A stretch of 64,000 nucleotides of DNA, taken from NCBI GenBank assembly GCA_050181835.1, contig JBFXCU010000007.1:37002-101001 (forward strand). Reading direction: 5' to 3'. Below are positions 24,142 to 33,315 of the stretch, one piece after another. The translations under genes were made by a program, and so were the position numbers. How positions within the stretch are numbered: position 1 is the stretch's first letter; the number at the start of each line of letters is the position of its first letter. The notes below the pieces were generated by a model. It was not told where the DNA came from and searched no databases. It saw only the letters and a list, made by a program, of their open reading frames with translations. The stretch comes from CAILZL01 sp050181835 (GTDB lineage Bacteria; Pseudomonadota; Gammaproteobacteria; Steroidobacterales; Steroidobacteraceae).

Positions 24142-27100
24142 GTGCGCGACTGACAGCGTTGCTTAATCGCTTATTCAATTTAAGTTCGGTTCCTTCCGCT
24201 TGGAGTATTGACGCCGACAACAGCGACCAGCTACTGCGCGCTGAGCTATTCAGCATTGAACGGCTTGAGCAACATGCGACGACGCTAGCAATGGCGCAAA
24301 CTGTGGCCAGCAAAAGGGTGGCGCGGCATTCGTTGCAGGCTAGGTTGCGGAATAACGAGGCGGTGCTGTTGGCAGCATATCGCACCATTGCCGTGGCAGT
24401 TGGTGAAGGCCGTCCCGTCACACCTGCGGCCGAATGGTTGATCGACAACTATCATCTGGTCGAGGCGCAGATTCGTCAGATCAAGGATGACTTGCCGCCG
24501 CCATTCTATCGACAGCTGCCCAAGCTTGCCGCAGGACATCTCAGCGGCTATCCACGTGTGTTCGGACTTGCATGGAATTACGTCGCACATAGTGATAGCT
24601 TATTTGATCCGGAAACCTTGCGCCGTTTTGTGCGTGCCTATCAGCAGGTACAGCCGCTGACTATTGGTGAATTATGGGCTATGGCCATCACCCTGCGAGT
24701 GGTGCTGGTCGAAAATCTCAGGCGCGCGGCAGAACGCATTGTCGGCAGCCGCGTGGCACGCCAGCAAGCAGATCGCGTTGCCGATCAACTACTCGGCGCT
24801 AATGGCCGCGCTATCGATCCGACCTTTGTCGCGGATCCAAGTGCATTGCTCCGCGAGCATCAGGACGATCCCCGCTTTTTTGAGGTGTTCGTCGTGCAAT
24901 TGCTCAAGCGACTGCGTGATCAGGATCCGCGTGTGACGCCGGCCTTGCTATGGCTAGAAGATCTCTTGAAGTCCCGGGGCACCAGTGCTGATGCCATGGT
25001 TCGTGATGAGCATCAGCGCCAGGGTGCATCGAACATCACCGTACGCAACATCATTACCAGCATGCGGTTGATATCCGACGTCAACTGGCCGGATTTTTTT
25101 GAAGATGTCTCACTGGTTGATGCCGAGTTGCGTTCTGTCGGTACCTCTAATGCGAGCATAGGAAGTCATTTTTCCGATATGGATTTCGCAACGCGAAATT
25201 TATATCGCAGCGCCATCGAAGAGCTAGCACGTGGTTCAACTCGCACCGAACTGGAGATTGCCAGCCTAGTTATCGCTACTGTAAACAGCCGTGATACATC
25301 ACCGCAAGCCGGTGATCTTCGTGAGTGCGATCCGGGCTACTACCTGTTAGCACGCGGACGACCAGCCTTCGAACGTGCCGTGGGCTATCGTGCACCATTG
25401 CGACATTGGTTGAGCCGCTTTAACGAGTTGATCGGACCAGGTGGTTACATTGGCGTCATTCTATTGATGACGTTCATGGTGCTAGCCATGCCAATGTGGT
25501 CACTGCACATACGGCTGGTAACAGGTTGGCAGTGGATCATATTCGGAGTGTTGGGCTTGGTGCCAGCTATGGATCTGGCAGTGGCGTTGGTGAATCGCGC
25601 GGTCGCGCGTGGCTTTGGTGCCGCCATGTTGCCGGGCCTTGAGTTGCGCGATGGCGTGCCAGCAGAGTTCCGTACGATAGTGGTGGTGCCAACGCTGTTG
25701 ACCACGGCCGAAGCGATTCAGGCACAGATCGAACGTCTTGAAGTACATTACCTAGCCTCGTCGCAGGGCGAACTACACTATGCGCTGCTCACTGACTGGA
25801 GTGATGCAACCACTGAACATGTCGACGGTGACGCCGAATTATTGCAGTTGGCCATCGCGGGAATCGAACGGCTGAATCAAGTTCATGGACAGGTTGCGAC
25901 GGGCGAACGCTTCTATCTATTACATCGACACCGTGTGTGGAGCGAGGTTCAGCAGCAGTGGATGGGCTGGGAGCGTAAGCGCGGTAAGTTGCACGAGCTC
26001 AATCGCTTACTGCGCGGTGTGTCGGACACCAGTTTTTTTACTGAGCTTGCGCAGTCATTACCGCGCGATGTGTGCTTTGTGGTGACGCTTGATGCCGATA
26101 CCCGTCTGCCGCGTGAATCCGTTCGGCGCATGGTCGGCAAGTTGGCGCATCCACTCAATCAGCCACGCTTTGACGCAATTACCGGCTGTGTCGTCGAGGG
26201 TTATGCGGTGCTGCAGCCGCGAGTCACGCCGTCATTGCCCCTGGGTCGCGAAGGCTCGTTATTTCAGCGGGTATTTTCCAGCATGACCGGCATCGATGCC
26301 TACGACGCAGCGGTGTCTGATGTGTATCAGGATTTGTTCGGCGCAGGTTCTTATGCCGGCAAGGGTATTTACAGCATCGATGCGTTTGAGGCTGCGTTGA
26401 GCGACCGAGTGCCGGAAGGTTCGTTGCTCAGTCACGACTTGTTTGAAGGCACTTTCGCACGCGCGGGCTTGGCATCCGATGTTGAAGTGGTTGAGGAGTT
26501 TCCATCGCGTTACGACGTGGCAGCCGCACGAACCCATCGTTGGGCGCGCGGCGATTGGCAGTTGTTGCCGTGGATGCTGGGGCGGCGAGATGTCGCACGG
26601 CGCGGCAGTGGTTCGATGCCACTCATCGGTCTGTGGAAAATGCTAGACAATTTGCGGCGCACGCTCTCAGCGCCGGCCACCGTGGTAGCGCTCGTGGTGG
26701 GATGGTTGTTGCCGTTGCCGGCAGCGCTCGTATGGACAAGGTTCTTGCTAATTGCCATTGCATTGCCAGTGCTGCTGCCAGTCATTGCCGCCATCGTGCC
26801 GTGCCGACGCGGCGTCAGTGTGCATAGCCACTTACGTGCGTTGGGATCCGATTTATGGCTGGCGCTGTTGCAGATTGCCTTTGTCATTACCTTTATGGCG
26901 CATCAGGCATGGTTGATGACGGATGCCATTGCACGAACCCTGTTTCGTCTGTTCATCAGCCACCGCAATTTGCTGGAATGGGTGACTGCAGCGCAGGCTC
27001 AGCTGAGTACGCGACTGACGCTGGTCACTGTCTATCGTCGCATGATTGCCAGTGTAATCATCGCGATCATGGCACTCCTGTTGATTGCCTGGAGCGGAGG

Positions 27101-30100
27101 TGCAGTACGGTGGTTGGCATTGCCATTTATTTTGTTGTGGCTGGCCGCTCCTGCCATTGCACGCGCGATCAGTGTGTCGCCGCTGGTGGCAGGACGATTA
27201 ATGGTGACGACCGATGATGCGCAGGCACTGCGTCTGATCGCGCGTCGTACCTGGCGCTACTTTGAAACCTTTGTGACCGACGTAGAGCACATGCTGCCGC
27301 CTGATAATTTCCAGGAAGATCCACAACCGGTAGTAGCGCATCGCACTTCGCCGACCAATATGGGGTTGTATCTATTATGTGCCGTCAGTGCGCGTGATTT
27401 CGGTTGGGCAGGGGTGCTGGATATCGTGGCGCGCCTAGAAGCAACGCTGGCGACTATGCAGCGCCTGGGAAAATTTCGTGGTCATTTTTACAACTGGTAT
27501 GACACTCGCGACCTGCGCCCGCTGGAACCACGCTATGTGTCGTCGGTCGACAGCGGCAACCTCGCGGCGCACTTGATTGCGGTATCTAATGCCTGTCGCG
27601 AATGGGCCGACAGTTGTCTGGATATATTGGCGTCGCATCACGTCAGTATTGCCGGTGTTGAAGATACCATTGATCTCATGCACGAGGCTTTGCAGGCGCT
27701 GCATGTGGAGCACCGCACGCACACGCTGGCGATCAAGCATTTGCAAAGTACGCTGAGTAAGCTGACCGATGAGTTGCAGCAAATCGGTTCCAGTGCAATT
27801 TCTGCTACGCAGCTCAGTAGCTTAGTCGCACAGGCGAGCACCCTCGTGGATATCGCCCGTGCCTTGAGCAGCGAATGGATAACTGAAACACCCAGTGATC
27901 CGGCACAAGAAAAAAATACGGCCGACTATAGCGATGTGCTGTACTGGGCTGCAGCCACGCTTGAATCTATCGAAAGCTGGCAGCGCGATGTCATGCAGTC
28001 AGATGCGATACGTGGCGAATTGCAACAACGCTTACTGGCGGTTGCGGCGGAAGCGCATGTCATGGCGCTGGCCATGGAGTTTGGTTTTCTGCTCGATCCG
28101 GAACGCAAGCTGCTGTCCATCGGCTACAGCGCCACCGATGGTACGCTTGACCCCAGCTGCTACGATCTCTTGGCGTCGGAAGCGCGGCTGGCCAGTTTCT
28201 TTGCCATTGCCAAGAACGATGTATCGACCCGTCACTGGTTTCGCCTCGGTCGTTCAGTTACTGCAATTGGTCGTGGTGCGGCACTGATTTCTTGGTCCGG
28301 GTCTATGTTCGAGTACTTGATGCCTTCGCTGGTGTTACGCGCGCCTGTAGGAAGCTTGCTGGAGCAAACCAGCCGCTTGATAGTGCAGCGCCAGATTGAT
28401 TACGGCAAGGAACGCGGTGTGCCTTGGGGCGTTTCCGAGTCAGCCTTTAGTGCACGCGATCTCGAGTTTACTTATCAATATTCCAACTTTGGTGTGCCAG
28501 GCCTTGGCCTGAAACGTGGCTTGATCGAAAATCTGGTGATTGCACCGTATGCGACGGCGTTAGCGGCAATGGTGGATCCGGCAGCAGCCATGCGCAACCT
28601 TACGCGTCTATGCACAATCGGTGCATATGGTCGATATGGATTCTACGAGGCGCTCGATTACACGCGTGCACGTCTGCCGTCCGGTTCACAGCTGGTAGTT
28701 GTGCGTGCCTTCATGGCGCATCACCAAGGCATGTCCGTGGTGGCCATTGCCAATGTGTTGTTCGACGGGCGCATGCGCGCGCGCTTTCATGCCGAAGCCA
28801 TTGTGCAGGCGACCGAACTATTGTTGCAGGAACGCACGCCGCGCGATGTCTCCATTGCTCATCCGCGTGCCGAAGAAGTAACCACCGCAGCGCGCATCGG
28901 CAGTACCGATTTACCGGAAGTGCGGCGACTGCATACGCCGCATACCGCTTCACCGCAGACGCATCTACTATCGAATGGCCGCTATGCCGTAATGCTCACC
29001 GGCGCAGGCTCCGGCTACAGTCGTTGGCGTGAGCTGGCGCTGACACGCTGGCGCGAAGATGTCACGCGTGACGATGCTGGCAGCTATATCTTCTTGCGCG
29101 ACGTGGCCAATGGTGCTGTATGGTCTGCTGGGTATCAGCCTAGCGGTGCAGAGCCTGATAGCTACGACGTAACCCTTACGGAATATCGCGTCGAGTATCA
29201 TCGTTGTGATGGTGCGTTGACTACAATATTACACGTGGTGGTATCGCCGGAAGACGATGCCGAGGTACGACGCGTGTCGATCACCAACAACGGTGATGAT
29301 GTACGCGATATCGATGTCACTTCATATTGCGAATTGGTGTTGGCGCCGCAGGCGGCCGACAATGCGCATCCGACATTTTCCAAGCTATTTGTACAGACTG
29401 AGTATGTGGCCAAGCTCGGCGCGCTGCTGGCTACTCGACGCCGTCGCTCCCCTGAAGAGGCACATATATGGATTGCGCATCACGTGGTCGTGGAAGGTGA
29501 GGTGTTGGGCTTGGCAGAGTACGAAACTGATCGGTCACGCTTTCTTGGGCGTGGACGTGAAATCAATGATGCAATTGCAGTGGTGGATGGCGGGCCGTTA
29601 TCCAATACCGTCGGAACCGTGCTCGATCCAATCTTTGCATTACGCAAGCGAGTGCGTATTCAACCCGGTGCCACCGTGCGTCTGTCTTTCTGGACCAGTG
29701 TGGCCGAGTCGCGTGCCGCAGTACTGGACTTGTTCGACAAACATCACGATGCCAATGCCTTTGTGCGTGCCGCTACTCTCGCCTGGACTCAGGCGCAGGT
29801 GCAGTTGCGCCATCTGGGTGTGACTGCTGAACAAACCAATCTATTTCAGCGTCTGGCCGGACACCTGTTATATGCCAATGCATCTCTGCGGCCTTCCTCT
29901 GACGCTATTCAACGCGGTGGTGGTACGGCTTCCGCGTTGTGGGCGCAGGGCATTTCTGGTGATGTGCCCATTGTATTGTTACGCATTGATCATGTCGAAG
30001 ACATCGATATTGTGCGGCAACTATTGCGCGCGCACGAATACTGGCGACTAAAACAGTTGGCAGTGGATCTGGTTATTCTCAACGAGCGAGCGCATTCGTA

Positions 30101-32798
30101 CGTGCAGGATCTGCAGATTGCACTGGAGACTGCAGTACGGATGAGTCAGTCGCGATCAGTCGTGAATATTGGTGCCCACAATACCAAAGGCTCTGTCTAC
30201 GTATTACGCACCGATTTGATCGCTGCGGAAACACGTTCCGTGTTGTCTTCGCTTGCACGTGTTGTGTTGCATGGCCAGCGTGGCACGCTGGCCGATCAGG
30301 TTGAACGGTGCGCGGAAGATCTGCCTGTGATGAGACGCGCGCCACCGCTCAGGCCACGGGTGACTTATGGCACGCCCGATAGGTCACCTCGGAACCTAGA
30401 GTACTTCAATGGTGTGGGTGGTTTTGACGCGAATGGCTGCGAATATGCAATTACATTGGGTGCAGAGCAATCGACGCCCACGCCGTGGATCAACGTCATT
30501 GCAAATCCGCAGTTCGGCTTTCAAGTGTCGGCCGAGGGTGGTGGGTACACTTGGTCGGTCAACAGCCGCGAGAACCAGCTTACCCCGTGGGGCAACGATC
30601 CTGTGACCGATCGTCCCGGCGAAGTGCTGTACGTGCGCGATGACGATACCGGCGAGCTGTGGGGTCCGACCGCTGCGCCGCTGCGCGATGACGCTGCGCC
30701 GTATGAGATTCAGCATGGTCAGGGCTACAGCCGGTTCAAACACAGTGCGCATGGCATTGAACTTGAATTACTGATGTATGTACCCATCGACGACCCCATC
30801 AAAATCTTTCGCCTCAAGCTGCTAAATGTTTCAGCGCGTACTCGACGCCTGTCGGTCACGGCCTATGTCGAGTGGGTATTGGGTACATTGCGTGGTGCAG
30901 CAGCGCCAACCATTGTTACTGAAATGGATTCACTGACCGGAGCTATGCTGGCGCGAAATCCTTATAGTGCCGTGTATGGATCGCGCGTTGCGTTCACGGA
31001 TCTGGCCGGAAAACAATCGCAATGGACCGGCGATCGGCGCGAATTCCTGGGGCGTCACGGCCGACTGGATCGGCCTGCGGCATTGTTTGACTCTGCACCT
31101 TTAAGTAAACGCACGGGTGCGGGCCTTGATCCATGCGCTGCCTTGCAAACAGCGCTGACCCTTGGTGTTGATGAGCAAACTGAGGTCGTTTTCCTGCTGG
31201 GCGAGACGGCTTCGGTGATCGACACTCAAGCCTTGCTGATGCGTTATCGATCCTGCGATCTTGATGTCGTGCTGCACACCATCACTGACTATTGGGATGA
31301 TGTACTCGGCACGGTCCAAGTCAGAACGCCAGATCGATCCATGGACATCATGCTCAATCGCTGGCTGTTGTATCAGACCTTGGTATGTCGCATTTGGGCA
31401 CGTTCGGCTTTTTATCAGGCTAGCGGTGCGTATGGTTTTCGCGATCAGTTACAGGACGGTATGGCGCTAGCAGTGTCCCGACCAGCAATTACGCGCGAAC
31501 ATTTATTGCGTGCAGCCGGGCGACAATTTCCCGAAGGTGATGTACAACATTGGTGGTTACCGCCGACGGGGCAGGGCGTGCGCACGCATATCTCCGATGA
31601 TCGCATTTGGCTGGCTTATACCTGCCTGCACTACCTCAAGGTTACGGGCGATCTGTCGATTCTGGATGAGCAAGTGGCCTTTATCGAAGGCACCAAACTT
31701 GAACTACATCAACATGATGACTATTTTCTACCTGAGGTCGGCGACGATAGCGCCACCTTGTTTGAACATTGCGCGCGTGGACTGGACGGCAGTCTGGCAC
31801 TAGGGGCTCATGGTTTGCCGTTGATCGGTACTGGTGACTGGAACGATGGCATGAATCGCGTCGGCGAGCAGGGTCGGGGCGAAAGCGTATGGCTGGGCTG
31901 GTTCCTGCACTCCACCCTCACTGGCTTTGCCACAGTGGCCAAGGAGCGCAATGAGCCGGAACGTGCCGCGCAGTGGATGAGACATGCTGCCGGACTCAAT
32001 GCATCGCTAGAACGAGATGCGTGGGATGGTGACTGGTATCGACGTGGCTATTTCGACGATGGCACGGCATTCGGTTCGGCCAGCAGCGAAGAATGTCGCA
32101 TTGATTCGATCGCGCAATCGTGGAGCGTGCTTTCCGGTGCAGCGAATCCCGATCATGCAGCGAGAGCCATGGAGGCGGTTGATGCACAATTGATTCGGCG
32201 CGAAGATGGTCTGGCGTTATTGTTTACGCCGCCTTTTGATCTCACGCCACTGGAGCCTGGTTACATCAAGGGCTATCCGCCTGGGTTACGCGAGAATGGC
32301 GGTCAGTACACGCATGCTGCCGCGTGGTCCGTCATGGCGTTCACGAAACTCGGTGATGGCGATAAGGCGGCGGAATTATTTTCGCTACTCAATCCAATCA
32401 ATCACACTAGCACGCGCACTGGCCTGCGACGCTACAAGGTTGAGCCCTATGTGGTAGCAGCTGATGTGTACTCCGTGGCGCCGCATGTAGGTCGCGGTGG
32501 CTGGACTTGGTACACGGGTGCGGCAGGTTGGTTATATCGAGCTGGTCTTGAGGGTATTCTCGGCTTTCAGCTGCAGGGCGATTATCTGCTACTCAGACCG
32601 TGCATACCAAAGTCTTGGCCACGCGTTGAGATTAATTTTAAATATCGCTCGTCTCGCTACGAAATCGTCGTAGAAAATCCCGATTTTATAAGTAGTGACG
32701 CACTGCGCACTATGCTTGATGGTGTGGTTGTATCTGAGCAGCGTATTCCATTGCATGACGATGGCGTAACGCATCATGTACATGTAAGGCTCGGATAA
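24138..32798 (+). CDS. ndvB: Cyclic beta-(1,2)-glucan synthase (NdvB/ChvB type)
   Basis: A 2886-residue membrane enzyme that builds and cyclises periplasmic beta-1,2-glucan, linked in other bacteria to osmotic adaptation and host interaction. The GT84 glycosyltransferase has DADTRLPRE near residue 652 and the acceptor motif THRWARGDWQ near 798. Membrane segments lie around 435-475 and 850-1005. Glycoamylase-like and carbohydrate-binding regions occupy about 1050-2250. The C-terminal GH94 phosphorylase-like domain has TGDWNDGMN near 2565, containing the catalytic Asp, which controls ring length in the family. Length is normal and no frameshift is seen. It starts at GTG overlapping the Crp/Fnr gene; a possible terminator is at 32909-32926. 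Confidence 0.95.
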   Translation: MSARLTALLNRLFNLSSVPSAWSIDADNSDQLLRAELFSIERLEQHATTLAMAQTVASKRVARHSLQARLRNNEAVLLAAYRTIAVAVGEGRPVTPAAEWLIDNYHLVEAQIRQIKDDLPPPFYRQLPKLAAGHLSGYPRVFGLAWNYVAHSDSLFDPETLRRFVRAYQQVQPLTIGELWAMAITLRVVLVENLRRAAERIVGSRVARQQADRVADQLLGANGRAIDPTFVADPSALLREHQDDPRFFEVFVVQLLKRLRDQDPRVTPALLWLEDLLKSRGTSADAMVRDEHQRQGASNITVRNIITSMRLISDVNWPDFFEDVSLVDAELRSVGTSNASIGSHFSDMDFATRNLYRSAIEELARGSTRTELEIASLVIATVNSRDTSPQAGDLRECDPGYYLLARGRPAFERAVGYRAPLRHWLSRFNELIGPGGYIGVILLMTFMVLAMPMWSLHIRLVTGWQWIIFGVLGLVPAMDLAVALVNRAVARGFGAAMLPGLELRDGVPAEFRTIVVVPTLLTTAEAIQAQIERLEVHYLASSQGELHYALLTDWSDATTEHVDGDAELLQLAIAGIERLNQVHGQVATGERFYLLHRHRVWSEVQQQWMGWERKRGKLHELNRLLRGVSDTSFFTELAQSLPRDVCFVVTLDADTRLPRESVRRMVGKLAHPLNQPRFDAITGCVVEGYAVLQPRVTPSLPLGREGSLFQRVFSSMTGIDAYDAAVSDVYQDLFGAGSYAGKGIYSIDAFEAALSDRVPEGSLLSHDLFEGTFARAGLASDVEVVEEFPSRYDVAAARTHRWARGDWQLLPWMLGRRDVARRGSGSMPLIGLWKMLDNLRRTLSAPATVVALVVGWLLPLPAALVWTRFLLIAIALPVLLPVIAAIVPCRRGVSVHSHLRALGSDLWLALLQIAFVITFMAHQAWLMTDAIARTLFRLFISHRNLLEWVTAAQAQLSTRLTLVTVYRRMIASVIIAIMALLLIAWSGGAVRWLALPFILLWLAAPAIARAISVSPLVAGRLMVTTDDAQALRLIARRTWRYFETFVTDVEHMLPPDNFQEDPQPVVAHRTSPTNMGLYLLCAVSARDFGWAGVLDIVARLEATLATMQRLGKFRGHFYNWYDTRDLRPLEPRYVSSVDSGNLAAHLIAVSNACREWADSCLDILASHHVSIAGVEDTIDLMHEALQALHVEHRTHTLAIKHLQSTLSKLTDELQQIGSSAISATQLSSLVAQASTLVDIARALSSEWITETPSDPAQEKNTADYSDVLYWAAATLESIESWQRDVMQSDAIRGELQQRLLAVAAEAHVMALAMEFGFLLDPERKLLSIGYSATDGTLDPSCYDLLASEARLASFFAIAKNDVSTRHWFRLGRSVTAIGRGAALISWSGSMFEYLMPSLVLRAPVGSLLEQTSRLIVQRQIDYGKERGVPWGVSESAFSARDLEFTYQYSNFGVPGLGLKRGLIENLVIAPYATALAAMVDPAAAMRNLTRLCTIGAYGRYGFYEALDYTRARLPSGSQLVVVRAFMAHHQGMSVVAIANVLFDGRMRARFHAEAIVQATELLLQERTPRDVSIAHPRAEEVTTAARIGSTDLPEVRRLHTPHTASPQTHLLSNGRYAVMLTGAGSGYSRWRELALTRWREDVTRDDAGSYIFLRDVANGAVWSAGYQPSGAEPDSYDVTLTEYRVEYHRCDGALTTILHVVVSPEDDAEVRRVSITNNGDDVRDIDVTSYCELVLAPQAADNAHPTFSKLFVQTEYVAKLGALLATRRRRSPEEAHIWIAHHVVVEGEVLGLAEYETDRSRFLGRGREINDAIAVVDGGPLSNTVGTVLDPIFALRKRVRIQPGATVRLSFWTSVAESRAAVLDLFDKHHDANAFVRAATLAWTQAQVQLRHLGVTAEQTNLFQRLAGHLLYANASLRPSSDAIQRGGGTASALWAQGISGDVPIVLLRIDHVEDIDIVRQLLRAHEYWRLKQLAVDLVILNERAHSYVQDLQIALETAVRMSQSRSVVNIGAHNTKGSVYVLRTDLIAAETRSVLSSLARVVLHGQRGTLADQVERCAEDLPVMRRAPPLRPRVTYGTPDRSPRNLEYFNGVGGFDANGCEYAITLGAEQSTPTPWINVIANPQFGFQVSAEGGGYTWSVNSRENQLTPWGNDPVTDRPGEVLYVRDDDTGELWGPTAAPLRDDAAPYEIQHGQGYSRFKHSAHGIELELLMYVPIDDPIKIFRLKLLNVSARTRRLSVTAYVEWVLGTLRGAAAPTIVTEMDSLTGAMLARNPYSAVYGSRVAFTDLAGKQSQWTGDRREFLGRHGRLDRPAALFDSAPLSKRTGAGLDPCAALQTALTLGVDEQTEVVFLLGETASVIDTQALLMRYRSCDLDVVLHTITDYWDDVLGTVQVRTPDRSMDIMLNRWLLYQTLVCRIWARSAFYQASGAYGFRDQLQDGMALAVSRPAITREHLLRAAGRQFPEGDVQHWWLPPTGQGVRTHISDDRIWLAYTCLHYLKVTGDLSILDEQVAFIEGTKLELHQHDDYFLPEVGDDSATLFEHCARGLDGSLALGAHGLPLIGTGDWNDGMNRVGEQGRGESVWLGWFLHSTLTGFATVAKERNEPERAAQWMRHAAGLNASLERDAWDGDWYRRGYFDDGTAFGSASSEECRIDSIAQSWSVLSGAANPDHAARAMEAVDAQLIRREDGLALLFTPPFDLTPLEPGYIKGYPPGLRENGGQYTHAAAWSVMAFTKLGDGDKAAELFSLLNPINHTSTRTGLRRYKVEPYVVAADVYSVAPHVGRGGWTWYTGAAGWLYRAGLEGILGFQLQGDYLLLRPCIPKSWPRVEINFKYRSSRYEIVVENPDFISSDALRTMLDGVVVSEQRIPLHDDGVTHHVHVRLG

Positions 32799-32908
32799 CC
32801 TTGGCATATCGATGTGGAGTTGACTCTATGATCTAGAGTATCTCCATCACCGTCAGCAGGTTTGTATGTATTCTCGCGCGGCTCGGCATTGCGAATCGCT
32901 GTTCCAGT

Positions 32909-32926
32909 AAGCACGACGTGCTTTTT
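32909..32926 (+). terminator. Possible terminator after ndvB
   Basis: AAGCACGACGTGCTTTTT: AGCA/TGCT with inner palindromic bases and a five-T run, 110 bp after the ndvB stop. The stem is short, so strength is uncertain. Confidence 0.4.
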
Positions 32927-33071
32927 GGGGGCTGGGAAGTTGCCGCCAATTTCCCCGGGCTGTCAATAGACATTTATTGGACACAGCCGGACTGGAATGC
33001 GGCAATTATGCTTATTTTTACGGGTTTTTTGAAAGGACACCGTCCTGAACGGACGGCTCCGGATTACCAAC

Positions 33072-33156
33072 TGGTGCCCAGGAGAGGACTCGAACCTCCA
33101 CGGATTGCTCCACTAATACCTGAAACTAGCGCGTCTACCAGTTCCGCCACCTGGGC
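33072..33156 (-). tRNA. tRNA-Leu (anticodon CAG)
   Basis: The reverse strand reads GCCCAGG at the 5' end pairing with CCTGGGC at the 3' end, followed by encoded ACCA. The D-arm GGTAGACGC is typical of tRNA-Leu. The anticodon loop is TTCAGGT with anticodon CAG, followed by a long variable arm and T-arm GGTTCGAGTCC. The class II structure with a long variable arm and 85-base length (with CCA) fits leucine. It stands alone between ndvB and rnr on the opposite strand; such genes often mark island borders. Confidence 0.97.
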
Positions 33157-33315
33157 ATCATTTTTCAATGTCTTGAGCAGGGGTGGCCTGCACAAGGCGC
33201 GCAACTCTACCGATGGCATTTACGAGTGTCAATGCATTTGCGAACGTGGCAAAGTGAGACTTGAGTTAACGTAGTAGATACTTGGTCTGTTGTCAGTCAG
33301 TGCGTGGTTTTAATC

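Noticed and set aside
24285..32189. Many antisense and alternate frames of 60-190 codons inside ndvB
   Set aside because: All are shadows of one continuous, well-supported coding frame.
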